Shown: positions 8,492 to 17,197, counted from the stretch's first letter. The stretch is DNA of 64,000 bases from an uncultured Dyadobacter sp. (GCF_946482605.1 NZ_CAMLSE010000002.1:186001-250000); one strand, 5' to 3'. The notes: generated by a model from the sequence alone, not told the origin. Made by a program: numbers and translations.

Positions 8492-9422
8492 GGACGGAGC
8501 TATTGGTGGTTAATACATACTTCATACTGCCCAGATTATAAACTGTGAGGTAATTGATCGGCGGATTATCTGATTCACCGTTCGCTTTCTGCGCCTCCCT
8601 GACACGAAGCATCGTATCGGTATTCAGCAGCGACTCTCTGGGCGCCATCGTGCCGCGACGCTCAAAGCCGAGCTTTGCGTAGCTGCGACCGTCCGACCAT
8701 TCAATGTCGGCGTACGTCATGATATCATCGGGCTGTTTGTCGCGAATGAATGCACGAAGCAGCTTGTCCAGCGCACCTACGACGCTGGTGTTCAGCAGAC
8801 TTGCAAACCGGATCAGTTCGTGCGACCGGAACGGCGCTCCCTCGTGCTCAAAAATCCGTGCATGGCTGAATGTCGCTACGGCCACCAGTAATGCTTCCTG
8901 GCCTTGGTCGGGCAGGAACCCGTCCGGCAGCACCCGGTAGTACCTTTGGGGAAGGAACAAGCCATAGCGGAATTTGGAAGTCGTTGGCCCATTTAAGTGA
9001 TTATCGGTCAGGAAAGCCGCCGTAACGGCATTATCGATCCGCCGAACCTGGGTCAGACGTGCCGGAATTTTGATGGAAACACCCAGCATTGCGGCTATCC
9101 GGGACTTGACAATGCCAGTTTTGGAAATCCAGAAATCCTCCCAGATGACGATTACAGGCGTTCCACTCCCGCGTCGCTCAGCAACGTCCGCTGCCAACAC
9201 GTCTAAGAAGCGCGTCCGATCCAATGCTCCCCAGGCAGCAAGCCCGATCAGCAACATTTCGATTTTTACAGCCTCTTCGTTCAGAACTTCAACGAGCGGT
9301 AAACGCAGACTGGTGCCATGGGTCGTCCTGCCTTGAAACCCCAGGGAGGAAAGCCAATAACAGATCTGTTCGGAAAAGGAGAAACCAGTAGTCAACTTGC
9401 ATGTATTGATTTGACGAAGCAA
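8481..9422 (-). CDS. uncharacterised protein upstream of miaA
   Basis: About 313 residues. The first codon of the frame is TTG, so the true start is uncertain; no ATG occurs before about residue 56. I do not recognise a characterised family. The C-terminal third has MTYADIEWSDGRSYAKLGF, which resembles the 'aD-x-x-Ws-G-x-x-Y-x-k-l-G-F' segment of phage homing-endonuclease-like proteins of unclear activity. That is a weak visual match, not a domain call. The N-terminal part (TTHGTSLRLPLVEVLNEE) looks conserved-protein-like. No signal peptide or membrane segment. It overlaps miaA and is probably its operon partner. Confidence 0.6.
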   Translation of the reverse strand: MLRQINTCKLTTGFSFSEQICYWLSSLGFQGRTTHGTSLRLPLVEVLNEEAVKIEMLLIGLAAWGALDRTRFLDVLAADVAERRGSGTPVIVIWEDFWISKTGIVKSRIAAMLGVSIKIPARLTQVRRIDNAVTAAFLTDNHLNGPTTSKFRYGLFLPQRYYRVLPDGFLPDQGQEALLVAVATFSHARIFEHEGAPFRSHELIRFASLLNTSVVGALDKLLRAFIRDKQPDDIMTYADIEWSDGRSYAKLGFERRGTMAPRESLLNTDTMLRVREAQKANGESDNPPINYLTVYNLGSMKYVLTTNSSVHAH

Positions 9423-9449
9423 GTTAACGCCGGAAGCCGTGACAACAAA

Positions 9450-9473
9450 AAAACGCGCCTTCCGACGCGTTTT
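9450..9473 (-). terminator. intrinsic terminator of the outer-membrane protein gene
   Basis: Stem AAAACGCG / CGCGTTTT with an 8-base loop. On the minus strand it is followed by a T run, as expected for termination of the gene at 9501-10106. Confidence 0.75.
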
Positions 9474-9500
9474 AAATTAACAAGGTGATATCGGCTAGCG

Positions 9501-10106
9501 TTACTTTCCGCCAAGGCCGAAAATAACACCCACGTTTACACCACCAAACTTGGAAGTCGATTCGAAATCGATATTATCGACGGAACCTGTCTGCGAACTG
9601 TGGTTTTTATTACCAAATACAAAATGGTAAATGCCTTCTACCTGAATCCCCAGATTCCCGAATGCGAACAACAAACCGGCCCGCGGCGCAGCACCGAAAT
9701 TGCTGTGTTTTGACGATTCAAGCACGGTATTACCGTTCCATTTCGCATCGTATTTCGAGAAGTAAACACCCGCATCACCACCAACATACGGACGGATCAC
9801 TCCTGTCGTAAAGAAGTAGTCGAGCGTACCCGTTACCGGCATCAGTGTTCCGGTTGTGCTCAGGTTTTGGCCGGCGACGCGATAATCGCTCCCGTCGGCG
9901 TAGATTTTGCCGGCTACACCGATTGCAAATTGAGGCGAAGCGAACACACGCAGGTTCACACCCCCGCCTGCAACTGTTTTTGAATCCTCTACATTGGATT
10001 TCGCGACACCTCCCTGTAACCCGAGAGAGAACTGCGCATAGCTTGCCGATGTGGCTGTCATGATCAGGGCGACAATCGCCATGGATAGGATCAATGTCTT
10101 TTTCAT
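9501..10106 (-). CDS. outer-membrane beta-barrel protein (porin-family-like)
   Basis: 201 residues from the ATG at 10106. The longer frame from 10145 would put 13 residues before an obvious signal peptide (MKKTLILSMAIVALIMTATS, cut near SYA). The mature part alternates polar and hydrophobic residues, is rich in glycine and aromatics, and ends in the strand VNVGVIFGLGGK, as in small OmpW/OprF-like beta-barrels of Bacteroidota. A small Gly-rich OMP of unknown cargo; no enzymatic motif. Confidence 0.8.
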   Translation of the reverse strand: MKKTLILSMAIVALIMTATSASYAQFSLGLQGGVAKSNVEDSKTVAGGGVNLRVFASPQFAIGVAGKIYADGSDYRVAGQNLSTTGTLMPVTGTLDYFFTTGVIRPYVGGDAGVYFSKYDAKWNGNTVLESSKHSNFGAAPRAGLLFAFGNLGIQVEGIYHFVFGNKNHSSQTGSVDNIDFESTSKFGGVNVGVIFGLGGK

Positions 10107-10242
10107 GTCTGATACTGATTTGGTTGATAGTTTGCGGCTATGCATCCAATATCAGTCCAACAAGCACAAATCACCGGCCCGGGCTTTCAGTAAATTGTCA
10201 TACAATCAATTACGAAGACAATTTGCATTCACCTCGCCTTCA

Positions 10243-11112
10243 TCAGGAAGCTCGTTCCTGGGCAAAATATTCCTCATCCTGATGGGCTGCCTCCCAGCCG
10301 ATCAATGCTTTTTTGCGTAACGCACCCCAGCGATATTCGCCTAAAACTCCTTCTTTCCGGATAACCCGATGGCAAGGAATAATGTAGGCGATGGGGTTGT
10401 CCCCCACGGCAGTGCCTACCGCTCTGACGGCATTGGGATGACCGATACTTTGCGCGATCTGCTGATAGGTTGTAACGGCTCCTGTGGGAATTTTTAACAA
10501 TGCTTCCCAGACTTTGAGTTGAAAATTGGTTCCCTGAACAAGTAGCGGAAGCTTTTCAAGGGAGTTTCCGGCGGGCTGGAAAATACGCTGTACAAATGCC
10601 GCCGTTGCGAGCTGGTCGGGCCTGATCGTAGCGTGGTGCCACTTGCGGGCGAGCTCGATCAGTTGCTGGTCGCGATTGCTATCGTCCACAAATGCCATGG
10701 CACAGATCCCGCGTTCGGTAGCCGCCACAAAACAATCGCCGAAAGGTGTTGCATGAAATCCATAACTGATTATCAGCCCCTTGCCAGCACTTTTATACTC
10801 GTGCGGCGTGACGCCCTCAATGGAAATAAAATGATCGTACACCCTGCTCTGGCTCGAAAGTCCGGCGGATTCTGCCAGCTCGGCCAGGTTAGCCGAATCT
10901 TTGATCTTGTCCTTGAGATAGCCGGCAGTGATGTACTGGAGGAATTTCTTCGGGCTTACTCCCGCCCACTCGGAAAACAGGCGTTGGAAGTGGAACTGAC
11001 TGACGCTGACCTCATCGGCCACCTCAAATAGCGAAGGCTGTTCTTTCGCATTGGCCACGATGAACTCGATGGCCTTGGCGATCTTGTCGTAGTTGTAAGT
11101 TTGCTGGTCCAT
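10243..11112 (-). CDS. AraC-type HTH fused to O6-methylguanine-DNA methyltransferase
   Basis: 289 residues from ATG 11112. Residues 1-90 are an AraC-type double helix-turn-helix (SLFEVADEVSVSQFHFQRLF...GVSPKKFLQYI). Residues about 110-285 are an Ada/OGT methyltransferase with the methyl-acceptor cysteine in IPCHRVIRKEG. The zinc-binding N-terminal domain of E. coli Ada, which repairs phosphotriesters and turns Ada into an activator, is absent. Known for the family: repair of O6-methylguanine by suicidal transfer. Inference: the HTH part may still make it a regulator, but methylation-dependent switching by the classical route is not possible. Confidence 0.92.
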   Translation of the reverse strand: MDQQTYNYDKIAKAIEFIVANAKEQPSLFEVADEVSVSQFHFQRLFSEWAGVSPKKFLQYITAGYLKDKIKDSANLAELAESAGLSSQSRVYDHFISIEGVTPHEYKSAGKGLIISYGFHATPFGDCFVAATERGICAMAFVDDSNRDQQLIELARKWHHATIRPDQLATAAFVQRIFQPAGNSLEKLPLLVQGTNFQLKVWEALLKIPTGAVTTYQQIAQSIGHPNAVRAVGTAVGDNPIAYIIPCHRVIRKEGVLGEYRWGALRKKALIGWEAAHQDEEYFAQERAS

Positions 11113-11281
11113 TTGAATCTTTAATTTGTCGATACAAATTTGGCAGGTTCCCCCTGGGCGGCCAACCTGAAACTTGCGCAAATACCGTTACCAGTTACGA
11201 AGCGCTCCTGGCACCATTTATGCATTCAGGACTATATTCACATCGATTTTCCAATCACAACATCCGACATTCCTTTCAGTC

Positions 11282-11581
11282 ATGAAATCCGCTATCGCTA
11301 CTCTGTTCATTCTTTTATCTGCTTACAATGCCCATTCCCAAAATTTCAAGGCCGATCTCCGGAAGCTCAATGGGCAGATCGAAGCGGCTTACAAGAGCCG
11401 TAAGCTGACGGCCGTGGAATATGGCAAACTAAAACGGGAACAGGATATGATCCGGCTGACGATCGACAAAGCGATGGCCGACGATATCCTGACACCGGAT
11501 GAAAAGAACAAAATCCATTCTAAAATTGCCCGGTCGCGGAAAAGACTCGGGAAATACAAAACCAACCGGGAGATCTATTAA
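11282..11581 (+). CDS. small secreted Lys/Arg-rich protein
   Basis: 99 residues from ATG 11282. An in-frame upstream extension exists, but the signal peptide (MKSAIATLFILLSAYNAHSQ) fixes the start. The mature 80 residues are mostly charged helix with many Lys and Arg (KADLRKLNGQIEAAYKSRKL, later SKIARSRKRLGKYK) and an ILTPDEKNKI motif. Not recognised. A hairpin terminator follows. Confidence 0.65.
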   Translation: MKSAIATLFILLSAYNAHSQNFKADLRKLNGQIEAAYKSRKLTAVEYGKLKREQDMIRLTIDKAMADDILTPDEKNKIHSKIARSRKRLGKYKTNREIY

Positions 11582-11587
11582 AGCAAA

Positions 11588-11617
11588 ATGGCTCCCTGCA
11601 CGGTTTGCGGGAGCCAT
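11588..11617. terminator. hairpin terminator between convergent genes
   Basis: Stem ATGGCTCCC / GGGAGCCAT, extended by GCA/TGC. It serves the plus-strand small gene and possibly the minus-strand 37-residue gene. Confidence 0.6.
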
Positions 11618-11626
11618 CGGGAAGGA

Positions 11627-11740
11627 TCAGTATTCTTTTTTACCATCCTTTTTAACCTTCTTGTCAGCTCGTTTTTCTTTGAGGGTTTTCGTAGCCTCCT
11701 TTTTGGTGCTCCCTTTGTCCAGATTTTTTCCTTTGGCCAT
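11627..11740 (-). CDS. 37-residue lysine-rich protein
   Basis: From ATG 11740 the product is MAKGKNLDKGSTKKEATKTL and a similar Lys/Glu/Asp tail ending DGKKEY. A TTGGAG-like purine stretch lies about 14 bases upstream. Small lysine-rich proteins of this shape recur in Bacteroidota genomes; no function is known to me. The longer frame to 11839 overlaps the oxidoreductase end and is less likely. Confidence 0.55.
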   Translation of the reverse strand: MAKGKNLDKGSTKKEATKTLKEKRADKKVKKDGKKEY

Positions 11741-11817
11741 GACTTTAAAATTTTGGAGTATTAAGAATCTTTTAAATAACAGCAATACATCGATAGTTTG
11801 TATCCTTTGCCCGGAAA

Positions 11818-12801
11818 TTATTGCCTCTGGGTGATCCAATCCATGATCAGATTGGCGCGTGCACCCGAATCACCGCTGCTTGGACTCTTCGCCCCGCCCC
11901 GGAGCTCCTTTACAATAAGATCGATAAGCGGCTGCTGTACGTGCTGGGGGTAAGGTATGTGAAATACTTCAATGCCTTCGCTCGTCTCGACGTGGATGTC
12001 GAATTTTTCAAAAAATGAAAAGGTAATGCGGCCCTTGGAACCGATGATCTGCGTTTCGTCTTCCCGCTGCTCTTTGTCGATGGTATAACACCAGCTCCCC
12101 TTCCCCAACACACCCGACGCAAATTCGAAGCTGGCCATTACGATGTCGTCCGCTTCATACAATCCCGCCTGATTACGTGCGATGCCGGTAGCATATTGAA
12201 CCGGGCCAAAGACATATTCCAGGAAGTCGAACTGATGCGATGCGAGATCGTGGAAGTGCCCGCCGCCTGAGATTTCGGGTTTCACGCGCCAGCGCGGTTT
12301 CGGATTTTCGCCCACTTCCTCGTCATAGGGCTGCCATTGCAGGCAAATGTCGACAAAGCGAACATCGCCGATCACTTTCTTATCGATCAACTCCTTCACT
12401 TTCACAAAGTAATCCAATGCACGGCGGTAGTAGGCCACAAATACGGGTACACCGGTTCTCTTGCTTTCCGCATTGATGCGGTCACATTCGGCGGCGTTCC
12501 TCGCCATAGGCTTTTCGATATACACCGGCTTTCCAACCTGCATCGCCTTGAACGCCAGGCTCTCATGGGCGTCGGGCGGTGTTGCGATGTAGATAGCGTT
12601 GATTTCAGGATCGTTGATCAGTTCGTCGGCATTGTCATACCATTTTGGGACGCCGTGCCTTTCGGCGTAGTCTTTCGCGAGTGCGCCGTCACGGCGCATG
12701 ACAGCCACAAGCGACGAATTGGGTACTTTGTTAAATGCGGGGCCACTTTTGACTTCGGTCACATTGCCACAGCCAATAATGCCCCATTTGATCTGATCCA
12801 T
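11818..12801 (-). CDS. Gfo/Idh/MocA-family oxidoreductase
   Basis: 327 residues. N-terminal Rossmann fold with GIIGCGNVTEVKSGPAF and the EKPMA motif (residues about 95-99) whose lysine is catalytic in the family. The C-terminal GFO_IDH_MocA-type domain carries the active-site region GGGHFHDLASHQFDFLEYVF. Family members are NAD(P)-dependent sugar or polyol dehydrogenases. The substrate is not evident. No signal peptide, so cytoplasmic. Divergent from the small gene at 12901. Confidence 0.92.
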   Translation of the reverse strand: MDQIKWGIIGCGNVTEVKSGPAFNKVPNSSLVAVMRRDGALAKDYAERHGVPKWYDNADELINDPEINAIYIATPPDAHESLAFKAMQVGKPVYIEKPMARNAAECDRINAESKRTGVPVFVAYYRRALDYFVKVKELIDKKVIGDVRFVDICLQWQPYDEEVGENPKPRWRVKPEISGGGHFHDLASHQFDFLEYVFGPVQYATGIARNQAGLYEADDIVMASFEFASGVLGKGSWCYTIDKEQREDETQIIGSKGRITFSFFEKFDIHVETSEGIEVFHIPYPQHVQQPLIDLIVKELRGGAKSPSSGDSGARANLIMDWITQRQ

Positions 12802-12900
12802 CGGACAGTTTTTTAGGATTTGAACTAATCAACCTGCATAATAATTATTTATGAACAGAAATCTACTTTAAAATATACGGCAACATTTCTATCGATATCT

Positions 12901-13122
12901 ATGGAATCACAACCCAATAACCCGCTCCACGGCAAGACCCTGGAAGCCATTCTGAACGAGCTAGTGGATTACTATGGCTGGGAACAAATGGGTTATCATG
13001 TGAATATCAACAGCTTCCAGTTCGAACCCAGTGTCAAATCCAGCCTCAAATTCCTGAGAAAAACACCCTGGGCCAGAAAAAAAGTGGAAGATCTGTACAT
13101 CAAAATGCAGGAACGAAAGTAA
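12901..13122 (+). CDS. VF530 (DUF2132) small DNA-binding protein
   Basis: 73 residues. Signatures of the VF530 family: [20 protein letters not shown] near the start, YHVNINSF in the middle, and [20 protein letters not shown] at the end. The family folds as a small helical DNA-binding protein; its cellular role is unknown. It is followed after 48 bases by the dnaJ-like gene. Confidence 0.9.
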   Translation: MESQPNNPLHGKTLEAILNELVDYYGWEQMGYHVNINSFQFEPSVKSSLKFLRKTPWARKKVEDLYIKMQERK

Positions 13123-13170
13123 CAATAGCGGATTCGAGACTGATTATTTATTTCAACCGACAAAACATTT

Positions 13171-14052
13171 ATGGCTTTTGTAGATTATTATCAAATACTC
13201 GGGCTGGACAAAAATGCGGACGATAAGGCCATCAAGAATGCATATCGAAAGCTCGCGAGGAAATACCATCCCGACCTCAACCCGAACGATAAGGAAGCCC
13301 AGAAGAAATTTCAGGAACTCAATGAGGCCAATGAGGTGCTGAGTGATCCGGAAAAGCGGAAGAAGTACGATAAATATGGCAAGGACTGGGAGCATGGCGA
13401 GGAGTTTGAGCGGACACGCCAGGCGCGCAGCCAGGCCGGCGGGCAGGAAGGGCAATGGTTTTCCGAAGGCGGCGAGGGCTTCTCCGACTTTTTCGAATCG
13501 ATGTTCGGCTCTTCGGGTGGTTTTGGCGGCGGACGGCAGGCCCGGTTTCGGGGACAGGACTACCAGGCCGAAATTAACCTCAGCATGCGGGACGCTTACG
13601 AAACGCACAAGCAGACATTGACCGTCAACGGCAGAAATATCCGCATAACAGTGCCGGCCGGTGTCGAAAATGGTCAAACGATCAAGATTGCCGGCCATGG
13701 CGGAAAAGGCAGCAACGGCGGCCCCGACGGTGACCTTTACATTACGTTTGCAGTCAGCACGGATGAAGCATTCCGGAGATCGGGCAACGACCTGCATTTA
13801 AAGGCGGACCTGGATCTTTATACCGCAGTACTGGGCGGCGAACTGGTGATCGACACACTGAGCGGCAAGGTTAAGCTCCCCATCAAGCCTGAAACACAGA
13901 ATGGCAGCGTCGTTAGGTTAAAGGGCAAGGGGTTTCCGGTTTACAAACAGGAAGGAAAGTTCGGGGACCTGTATGTGACATTCGATATTAAGATTCCGAC
14001 CAACCTGAGTGAGCGTCAGAAAGAATTGTTTACAGAACTATCTAAATCCTGA
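13171..14052 (+). CDS. CbpA-type DnaJ-domain co-chaperone
   Basis: 293 residues. J-domain at 1-70 with the HPD tripeptide (YHPDLNPND) that stimulates DnaK ATPase. Then a Gly/Phe-rich linker ([13 protein letters not shown]) and two C-terminal substrate-binding beta domains ([15 protein letters not shown] onward). The DnaJ zinc finger is missing, so this is a class II Hsp40 like CbpA. The next gene, 7 bases downstream, encodes a CbpM-like modulator, which confirms the assignment. Confidence 0.93.
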   Translation: MAFVDYYQILGLDKNADDKAIKNAYRKLARKYHPDLNPNDKEAQKKFQELNEANEVLSDPEKRKKYDKYGKDWEHGEEFERTRQARSQAGGQEGQWFSEGGEGFSDFFESMFGSSGGFGGGRQARFRGQDYQAEINLSMRDAYETHKQTLTVNGRNIRITVPAGVENGQTIKIAGHGGKGSNGGPDGDLYITFAVSTDEAFRRSGNDLHLKADLDLYTAVLGGELVIDTLSGKVKLPIKPETQNGSVVRLKGKGFPVYKQEGKFGDLYVTFDIKIPTNLSERQKELFTELSKS

Positions 14053-14059
14053 AAACAGT

Positions 14060-14362
14060 ATGGAAAATGATCAACTGGTTGCCATTGAGGCATTCTGCTC
14101 CTATTACGGCGTGGAATATTCATTTCTGGAATCATTGCAGGACCATGAGCTGATCGAGACGGTCATTGTCGGAGAAGCGAGGTTTTTGCACACCCCGCAT
14201 CTGAATCGTATCGAACGCATGGTCCGGCTGCATCATGACCTCGCCATTAATGCAGAAGGCATCGGAGCCGTGCAGGCGCTGTTGGATCGTATCGATTTTC
14301 TTGAAAAGGAGATGGGCACGCTCCGCAACAAACTCAGGTTTTACGAGCCGTCCCGACAATAA
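14060..14362 (+). CDS. CbpM-like modulator of the J-domain protein
   Basis: 100 residues from ATG 14060. An in-frame extension back to 14009 lies inside the upstream gene. The sequence starts MENDQLVAIEAFCSYYGVEY and has FLHTPHLNRIERMVRLHHDL, the MerR-like helix arrangement of CbpM, and a C-terminal coiled coil (LLDRIDFLEKEMGTLRNKL). In E. coli CbpM binds and inhibits the J-domain of CbpA. The tight pair suggests an operon. Confidence 0.85.
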   Translation: MENDQLVAIEAFCSYYGVEYSFLESLQDHELIETVIVGEARFLHTPHLNRIERMVRLHHDLAINAEGIGAVQALLDRIDFLEKEMGTLRNKLRFYEPSRQ

Positions 14363-14386
14363 GTCATGCATTGCCGGATAAGCGGT

Positions 14387-14394
14387 TATCTTTG
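14387..14394 (+). promoter_or_regulatory. -7 element TATCTTTG before the DEAD-box gene
   Basis: Exact match to TAnnTTTG, about 55 bases before ATG 14449. A TTG lies at 14371-14373, closer than the ideal spacing. It supports the internal start of the helicase, since the frame start at 14371 lies upstream of this promoter. Confidence 0.5.
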
Positions 14395-14448
14395 CACTCC
14401 CATTTAAATCCGGGGCAGGCGCCATGCATGCCTGCCCGATATTTGCCT

Positions 14449-15684
14449 ATGAAATTTGACGATTACGCTATTGCCGCAGAAATCAAGCGCAGCCTGGAAG
14501 CAGCAGGCTTCAAAAAACCTACTGACATCCAATTCAAGGCTATTCCAGCCATTATGAAGGGAGAAGATGTGCTGGCTATCGCACAGACCGGTACCGGTAA
14601 AACTGCCGCATTTGCCATACCTGTCATCGATAAACTCCACAAACAGAAATCTTCCAGCCGGTCGGAGGGCATCCGATGCGTCGTGATGGTCCCTACCCGC
14701 GAACTGGCCATTCAGATTGCCGAAGTTTTTAACAACATTGCACGACACACCCGCGTGAAGACGTTCAGCGTCTTCGGCGGCGTGGAGCAGGGACCGCAGA
14801 TAGCGCGCCTGGAAAAGGGCATCGACATCCTCGTGTCCACCCCCGGCCGGATGTTCGACCTCGTGAGTCAGGGGCACATCAAACTCGACCGCGTGGATAC
14901 GCTCATTCTGGACGAAGCCGATCACATGCTGGATCTCGGGTTTATCAAAGACATCCAGGACCTCATCCGCCATTTGCCCCGGAAACGCCAGACCTTGTTT
15001 TTTTCAGCAACCATCGACGAAAAAATCAAAAAGCTGGCTTATTCACTCGTACGGAACGCGATCCGGATCCAGATCTCTCCCAAAAACCCTGTTGCTAAAA
15101 ATATCGACCACTCTGTCGCATTTGTGGCCATGGACGACAAGCGGTTCTTTCTGGAACGGGTCATCAGGCAATATCCCGACAAGAAGATACTCGTGTTCGT
15201 GCGCACGAAGGTACGCGCCGAGCGCGTGTACAGCGCCCTGGAAAGAATGGAGATCAAGAGCATGACCATTCACGGCGACAAGGAGCAGGCCGACCGGCTG
15301 ACCGCTATGAACGAGTTTAAGAAAGGCACCATTAAAATACTGATAGCCACCGACGTAAGTGCGCGCGGGATCGACATCCCCAACGTGGACTACGTGATCA
15401 ATTACGATTTACCGGAGCAACCTGAAAACTATGTTCACAGGGTTGGAAGAACCGGACGCGGAACTCAGAAAGGGCTGGCTGTGTCGTTTTGCAGCGAGGA
15501 AGAGAAGCCATTGCTGGAAGAAATTCAGGGTTATCTGGACAAACCGGTAGCCGTGGTCCAGATCAGCGCCGCCGACTATGCGCAAACGCTGGATTTCAGC
15601 ACCGATACCACCAACGACCTGGGCGCATTGATGCGGGAAGTGGAGGCCCTGGAACAAAGGCGCAAGAAGAAGGGTAAAAAGTAG
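14449..15684 (+). CDS. DEAD-box RNA helicase, RhlE-like
   Basis: 411 residues from ATG 14449; the upstream 26 codons overlap a promoter-like box and lack similarity. All family motifs are visible: Q motif KKPTDIQFKAIP, motif I AQTGTGKT, Ia PTRELA, II DEAD (ILDEADHMLDLGF), III SAT, V ATDVSARGIDIP and VI HRVGRTGRG. A short lysine-rich tail ends the protein. ATP-dependent RNA unwinding, likely in ribosome biogenesis, RNA decay or cold adaptation. A strong terminator follows. Confidence 0.93.
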   Translation: MKFDDYAIAAEIKRSLEAAGFKKPTDIQFKAIPAIMKGEDVLAIAQTGTGKTAAFAIPVIDKLHKQKSSSRSEGIRCVVMVPTRELAIQIAEVFNNIARHTRVKTFSVFGGVEQGPQIARLEKGIDILVSTPGRMFDLVSQGHIKLDRVDTLILDEADHMLDLGFIKDIQDLIRHLPRKRQTLFFSATIDEKIKKLAYSLVRNAIRIQISPKNPVAKNIDHSVAFVAMDDKRFFLERVIRQYPDKKILVFVRTKVRAERVYSALERMEIKSMTIHGDKEQADRLTAMNEFKKGTIKILIATDVSARGIDIPNVDYVINYDLPEQPENYVHRVGRTGRGTQKGLAVSFCSEEEKPLLEEIQGYLDKPVAVVQISAADYAQTLDFSTDTTNDLGALMREVEALEQRRKKKGKK

Positions 15685-15690
15685 AACCAC

Positions 15691-15728
15691 AAAAAAGGCT
15701 TTCAGGATCGCTCCCGAAAGCCTTTTTT
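15691..15728. terminator. strong bidirectional intrinsic terminator
   Basis: Thirteen-base perfect stem AAAAAAGGCTTTC / GAAAGCCTTTTTT between the DEAD-box gene and the convergent CHRD lipoprotein gene. Confidence 0.9.
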
Positions 15729-15745
15729 TATCGTGCATTAACTGC

Positions 15746-16210
15746 TTATTCTTCGAATTTGTCAGCCAGAATCTGTCCGCGGATCTCGCCGTAAAAGCTC
15801 TGTGCAGTAGGGATATTCACATAAAACATACCGAGGATCAACTGAGTCTGCTGTTCCGTATTCAGCTTAACCGAGCCTTGTACCTGGGTACCTGTGGGCT
15901 TATCAGCTATTGTAAAAAGGATCGGACCTGCTTCCCATGCCGGATTTGCTGAATTGATGGTCACGGAAGTAGGCGTCAGATTTTGGTAGTTGATATTGTA
16001 TTTCAGCTCCATGGTGTTTTTGTTGTATTCAAAAACGCCCGTGCCTTGTGCAGATGAAGTAGATTTTGGAACCGTAGCGCTACTATTGATAACAGCTGAG
16101 AACTTCACAATGTCATCTTTGTGAGGGCCTTCCTCCTTGCAGGAAGTAACAAATCCTAACATCACAACCCCCGCGATTAATAGTAAAAAACGTTTCATTG
16201 GCTTTTTCAT
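15746..16210 (-). CDS. CHRD-domain lipoprotein
   Basis: 154 residues. Signal peptide with lipobox GFVTSC (cysteine about residue 24), so a lipoprotein exported across the inner membrane. The rest is one CHRD domain: SAVINSSATVP start, a TGVFEYN strand, the NLTPTSVTI segment with the AGPILF turn, and the end SFYGEIRGQI. CHRD domains occur in chordin and many bacterial surface proteins; a partner is not known. The -7 box at 16250 gives a leader of about 35 bases. Confidence 0.88.
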   Translation of the reverse strand: MKKPMKRFLLLIAGVVMLGFVTSCKEEGPHKDDIVKFSAVINSSATVPKSTSSAQGTGVFEYNKNTMELKYNINYQNLTPTSVTINSANPAWEAGPILFTIADKPTGTQVQGSVKLNTEQQTQLILGMFYVNIPTAQSFYGEIRGQILADKFEE

Positions 16211-16249
16211 ACAGCGTTAAATTAAAAATTTGATTCCTAAATATACATA

Positions 16250-16257
16250 CAAACTTA
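16250..16257 (-). promoter_or_regulatory. -7 element TAAGTTTG of the CHRD gene
   Basis: On the minus strand the octamer matches TAnnTTTG, with a predicted start site near 16245. No clear TTG was found 20 bases further upstream, so the promoter is only half supported. Confidence 0.4.
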
Positions 16258-16286
16258 AATCCTGCAAAAATGGTACCAGCTTGCTA

Positions 16287-17021
16287 TCATATATTCCAAA
16301 GATCACTTTTCCGGATATAAACAATCCGATTGTTCCAGATCACCCTGTCCCAATGGTCGACAGAGCCGATAATCGTCAACTTATGTCCTCTCCCCACCTG
16401 TTCCACCACTGCCGCTGCCGAGGACGGCTCATCGCGGAGGAAAGTATTTTCATTGACAATGATGCACGTTTGATAGAGGGAAGGCACATTTAAAATTGCG
16501 AGCAATGCCAGCAGATAAACGACTATGGAAATTTTATGAATTTGTAAAATAGGCTCCTTCCTACGCGTCTTTGTAACCATTATGATAACTATATAGGTGC
16601 CCAAAGTTAGGAGCAATATTGGAATGTAGTCACCATATTTACGATAAAATATTATAAAATAGTTGTAATCATCAAATTCATAACCACTTAGATTTTGCTC
16701 ACTGGCCAGCTTTTCCATTTTCTCAAAAAGGTGCCTGGAAGGCTGAATGAGGGCCAATTTGCTGAGGAAAAAGAGGCAGTCGGTGTAGTTGTTGGTTTTC
16801 TCGGCGAGGAAAGCGAGCTTCAGGAGAAGCGCCTGGCTATTTTTTTCTTCGAGATTGAAATTTTTTTTATAAAGCAGTTGGGCCTCCTGGTACTTGGCCA
16901 TAGCGAACAGAGAATCAGCCGCTTTGAGTTCCTTTGGGTTGGCACAAAATGCCGTTCCCGCGATCCAGAATGGCAGCAATAAAAACGAAAAAATCAGGTT
17001 TTTCTTATTTCGGATTTGCAT
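16287..17021 (-). CDS. membrane protein with TPR-like and SH3-like regions
   Basis: 244 residues from ATG 17021. Signal peptide (MQIRNKKNLIFSFLLLPFWI to about residue 27), then a TPR-like stretch (ADSLFAMAKYQEAQLLYKKN), two transmembrane helices (about 130-152 and 167-190), and a C-terminal SH3b-like domain (NENTFLRDEPSSAAAVVEQV, then a WNNRIVYI end). This TPR-TM-SH3 layout resembles the C-terminal part of BatE-like proteins of Bacteroidota, but the other Bat genes are absent here. Function not assigned. Confidence 0.7.
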   Translation of the reverse strand: MQIRNKKNLIFSFLLLPFWIAGTAFCANPKELKAADSLFAMAKYQEAQLLYKKNFNLEEKNSQALLLKLAFLAEKTNNYTDCLFFLSKLALIQPSRHLFEKMEKLASEQNLSGYEFDDYNYFIIFYRKYGDYIPILLLTLGTYIVIIMVTKTRRKEPILQIHKISIVVYLLALLAILNVPSLYQTCIIVNENTFLRDEPSSAAAVVEQVGRGHKLTIIGSVDHWDRVIWNNRIVYIRKSDLWNI

Positions 17022-17046
17022 TATACTTTTAAGAATTCTACTTTTG
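17015..17046 (+). promoter_or_regulatory. consensus promoter of tRNA-Lys
   Basis: TTTG (17015-17018), 20 bases, then TACTTTTG (17039-17046): an excellent -33/-7 match. The predicted start site is near 17051, about 74 bases before the tRNA. It overlaps the start of the divergent SH3-domain gene. Confidence 0.8.
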
Positions 17047-17124
17047 CATCGCAATTACGGAAAACGCCACGGCTAATCCAAGGTTGAAAAGCTTCGAAAC
17101 CCTCCGGGCTAGTAGAAAAAACAA

Positions 17125-17197
17125 GATTCCGTAGCTCAGCTGGTAGAGCAATACACTTTTAATGTATGGGTCCTGGGTTCGAATCCCAGCGGGATCA
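17125..17197 (+). tRNA. tRNA-Lys(TTT)
   Basis: Complete cloverleaf: acceptor GATTCCG/CGGGATC, D-arm GCTC/GAGC, anticodon arm ATACA/TGTAT with loop CTTTTAA, T-arm CTGGG/CCCAG around TTCGAAT. Anticodon TTT. An integrase gene starts 250 bases downstream, so its 3' end is a candidate attachment site. Confidence 0.97.

Noticed and set aside
10096..10320. Plus-strand frames opposite the OMP and Ada starts
   Set aside because: Shadows of the minus-strand genes and their shared upstream region.
14404..14973. 189-codon minus-strand frame
   Set aside because: Opposite the DEAD-box helicase N-terminal domain; no independent signals.
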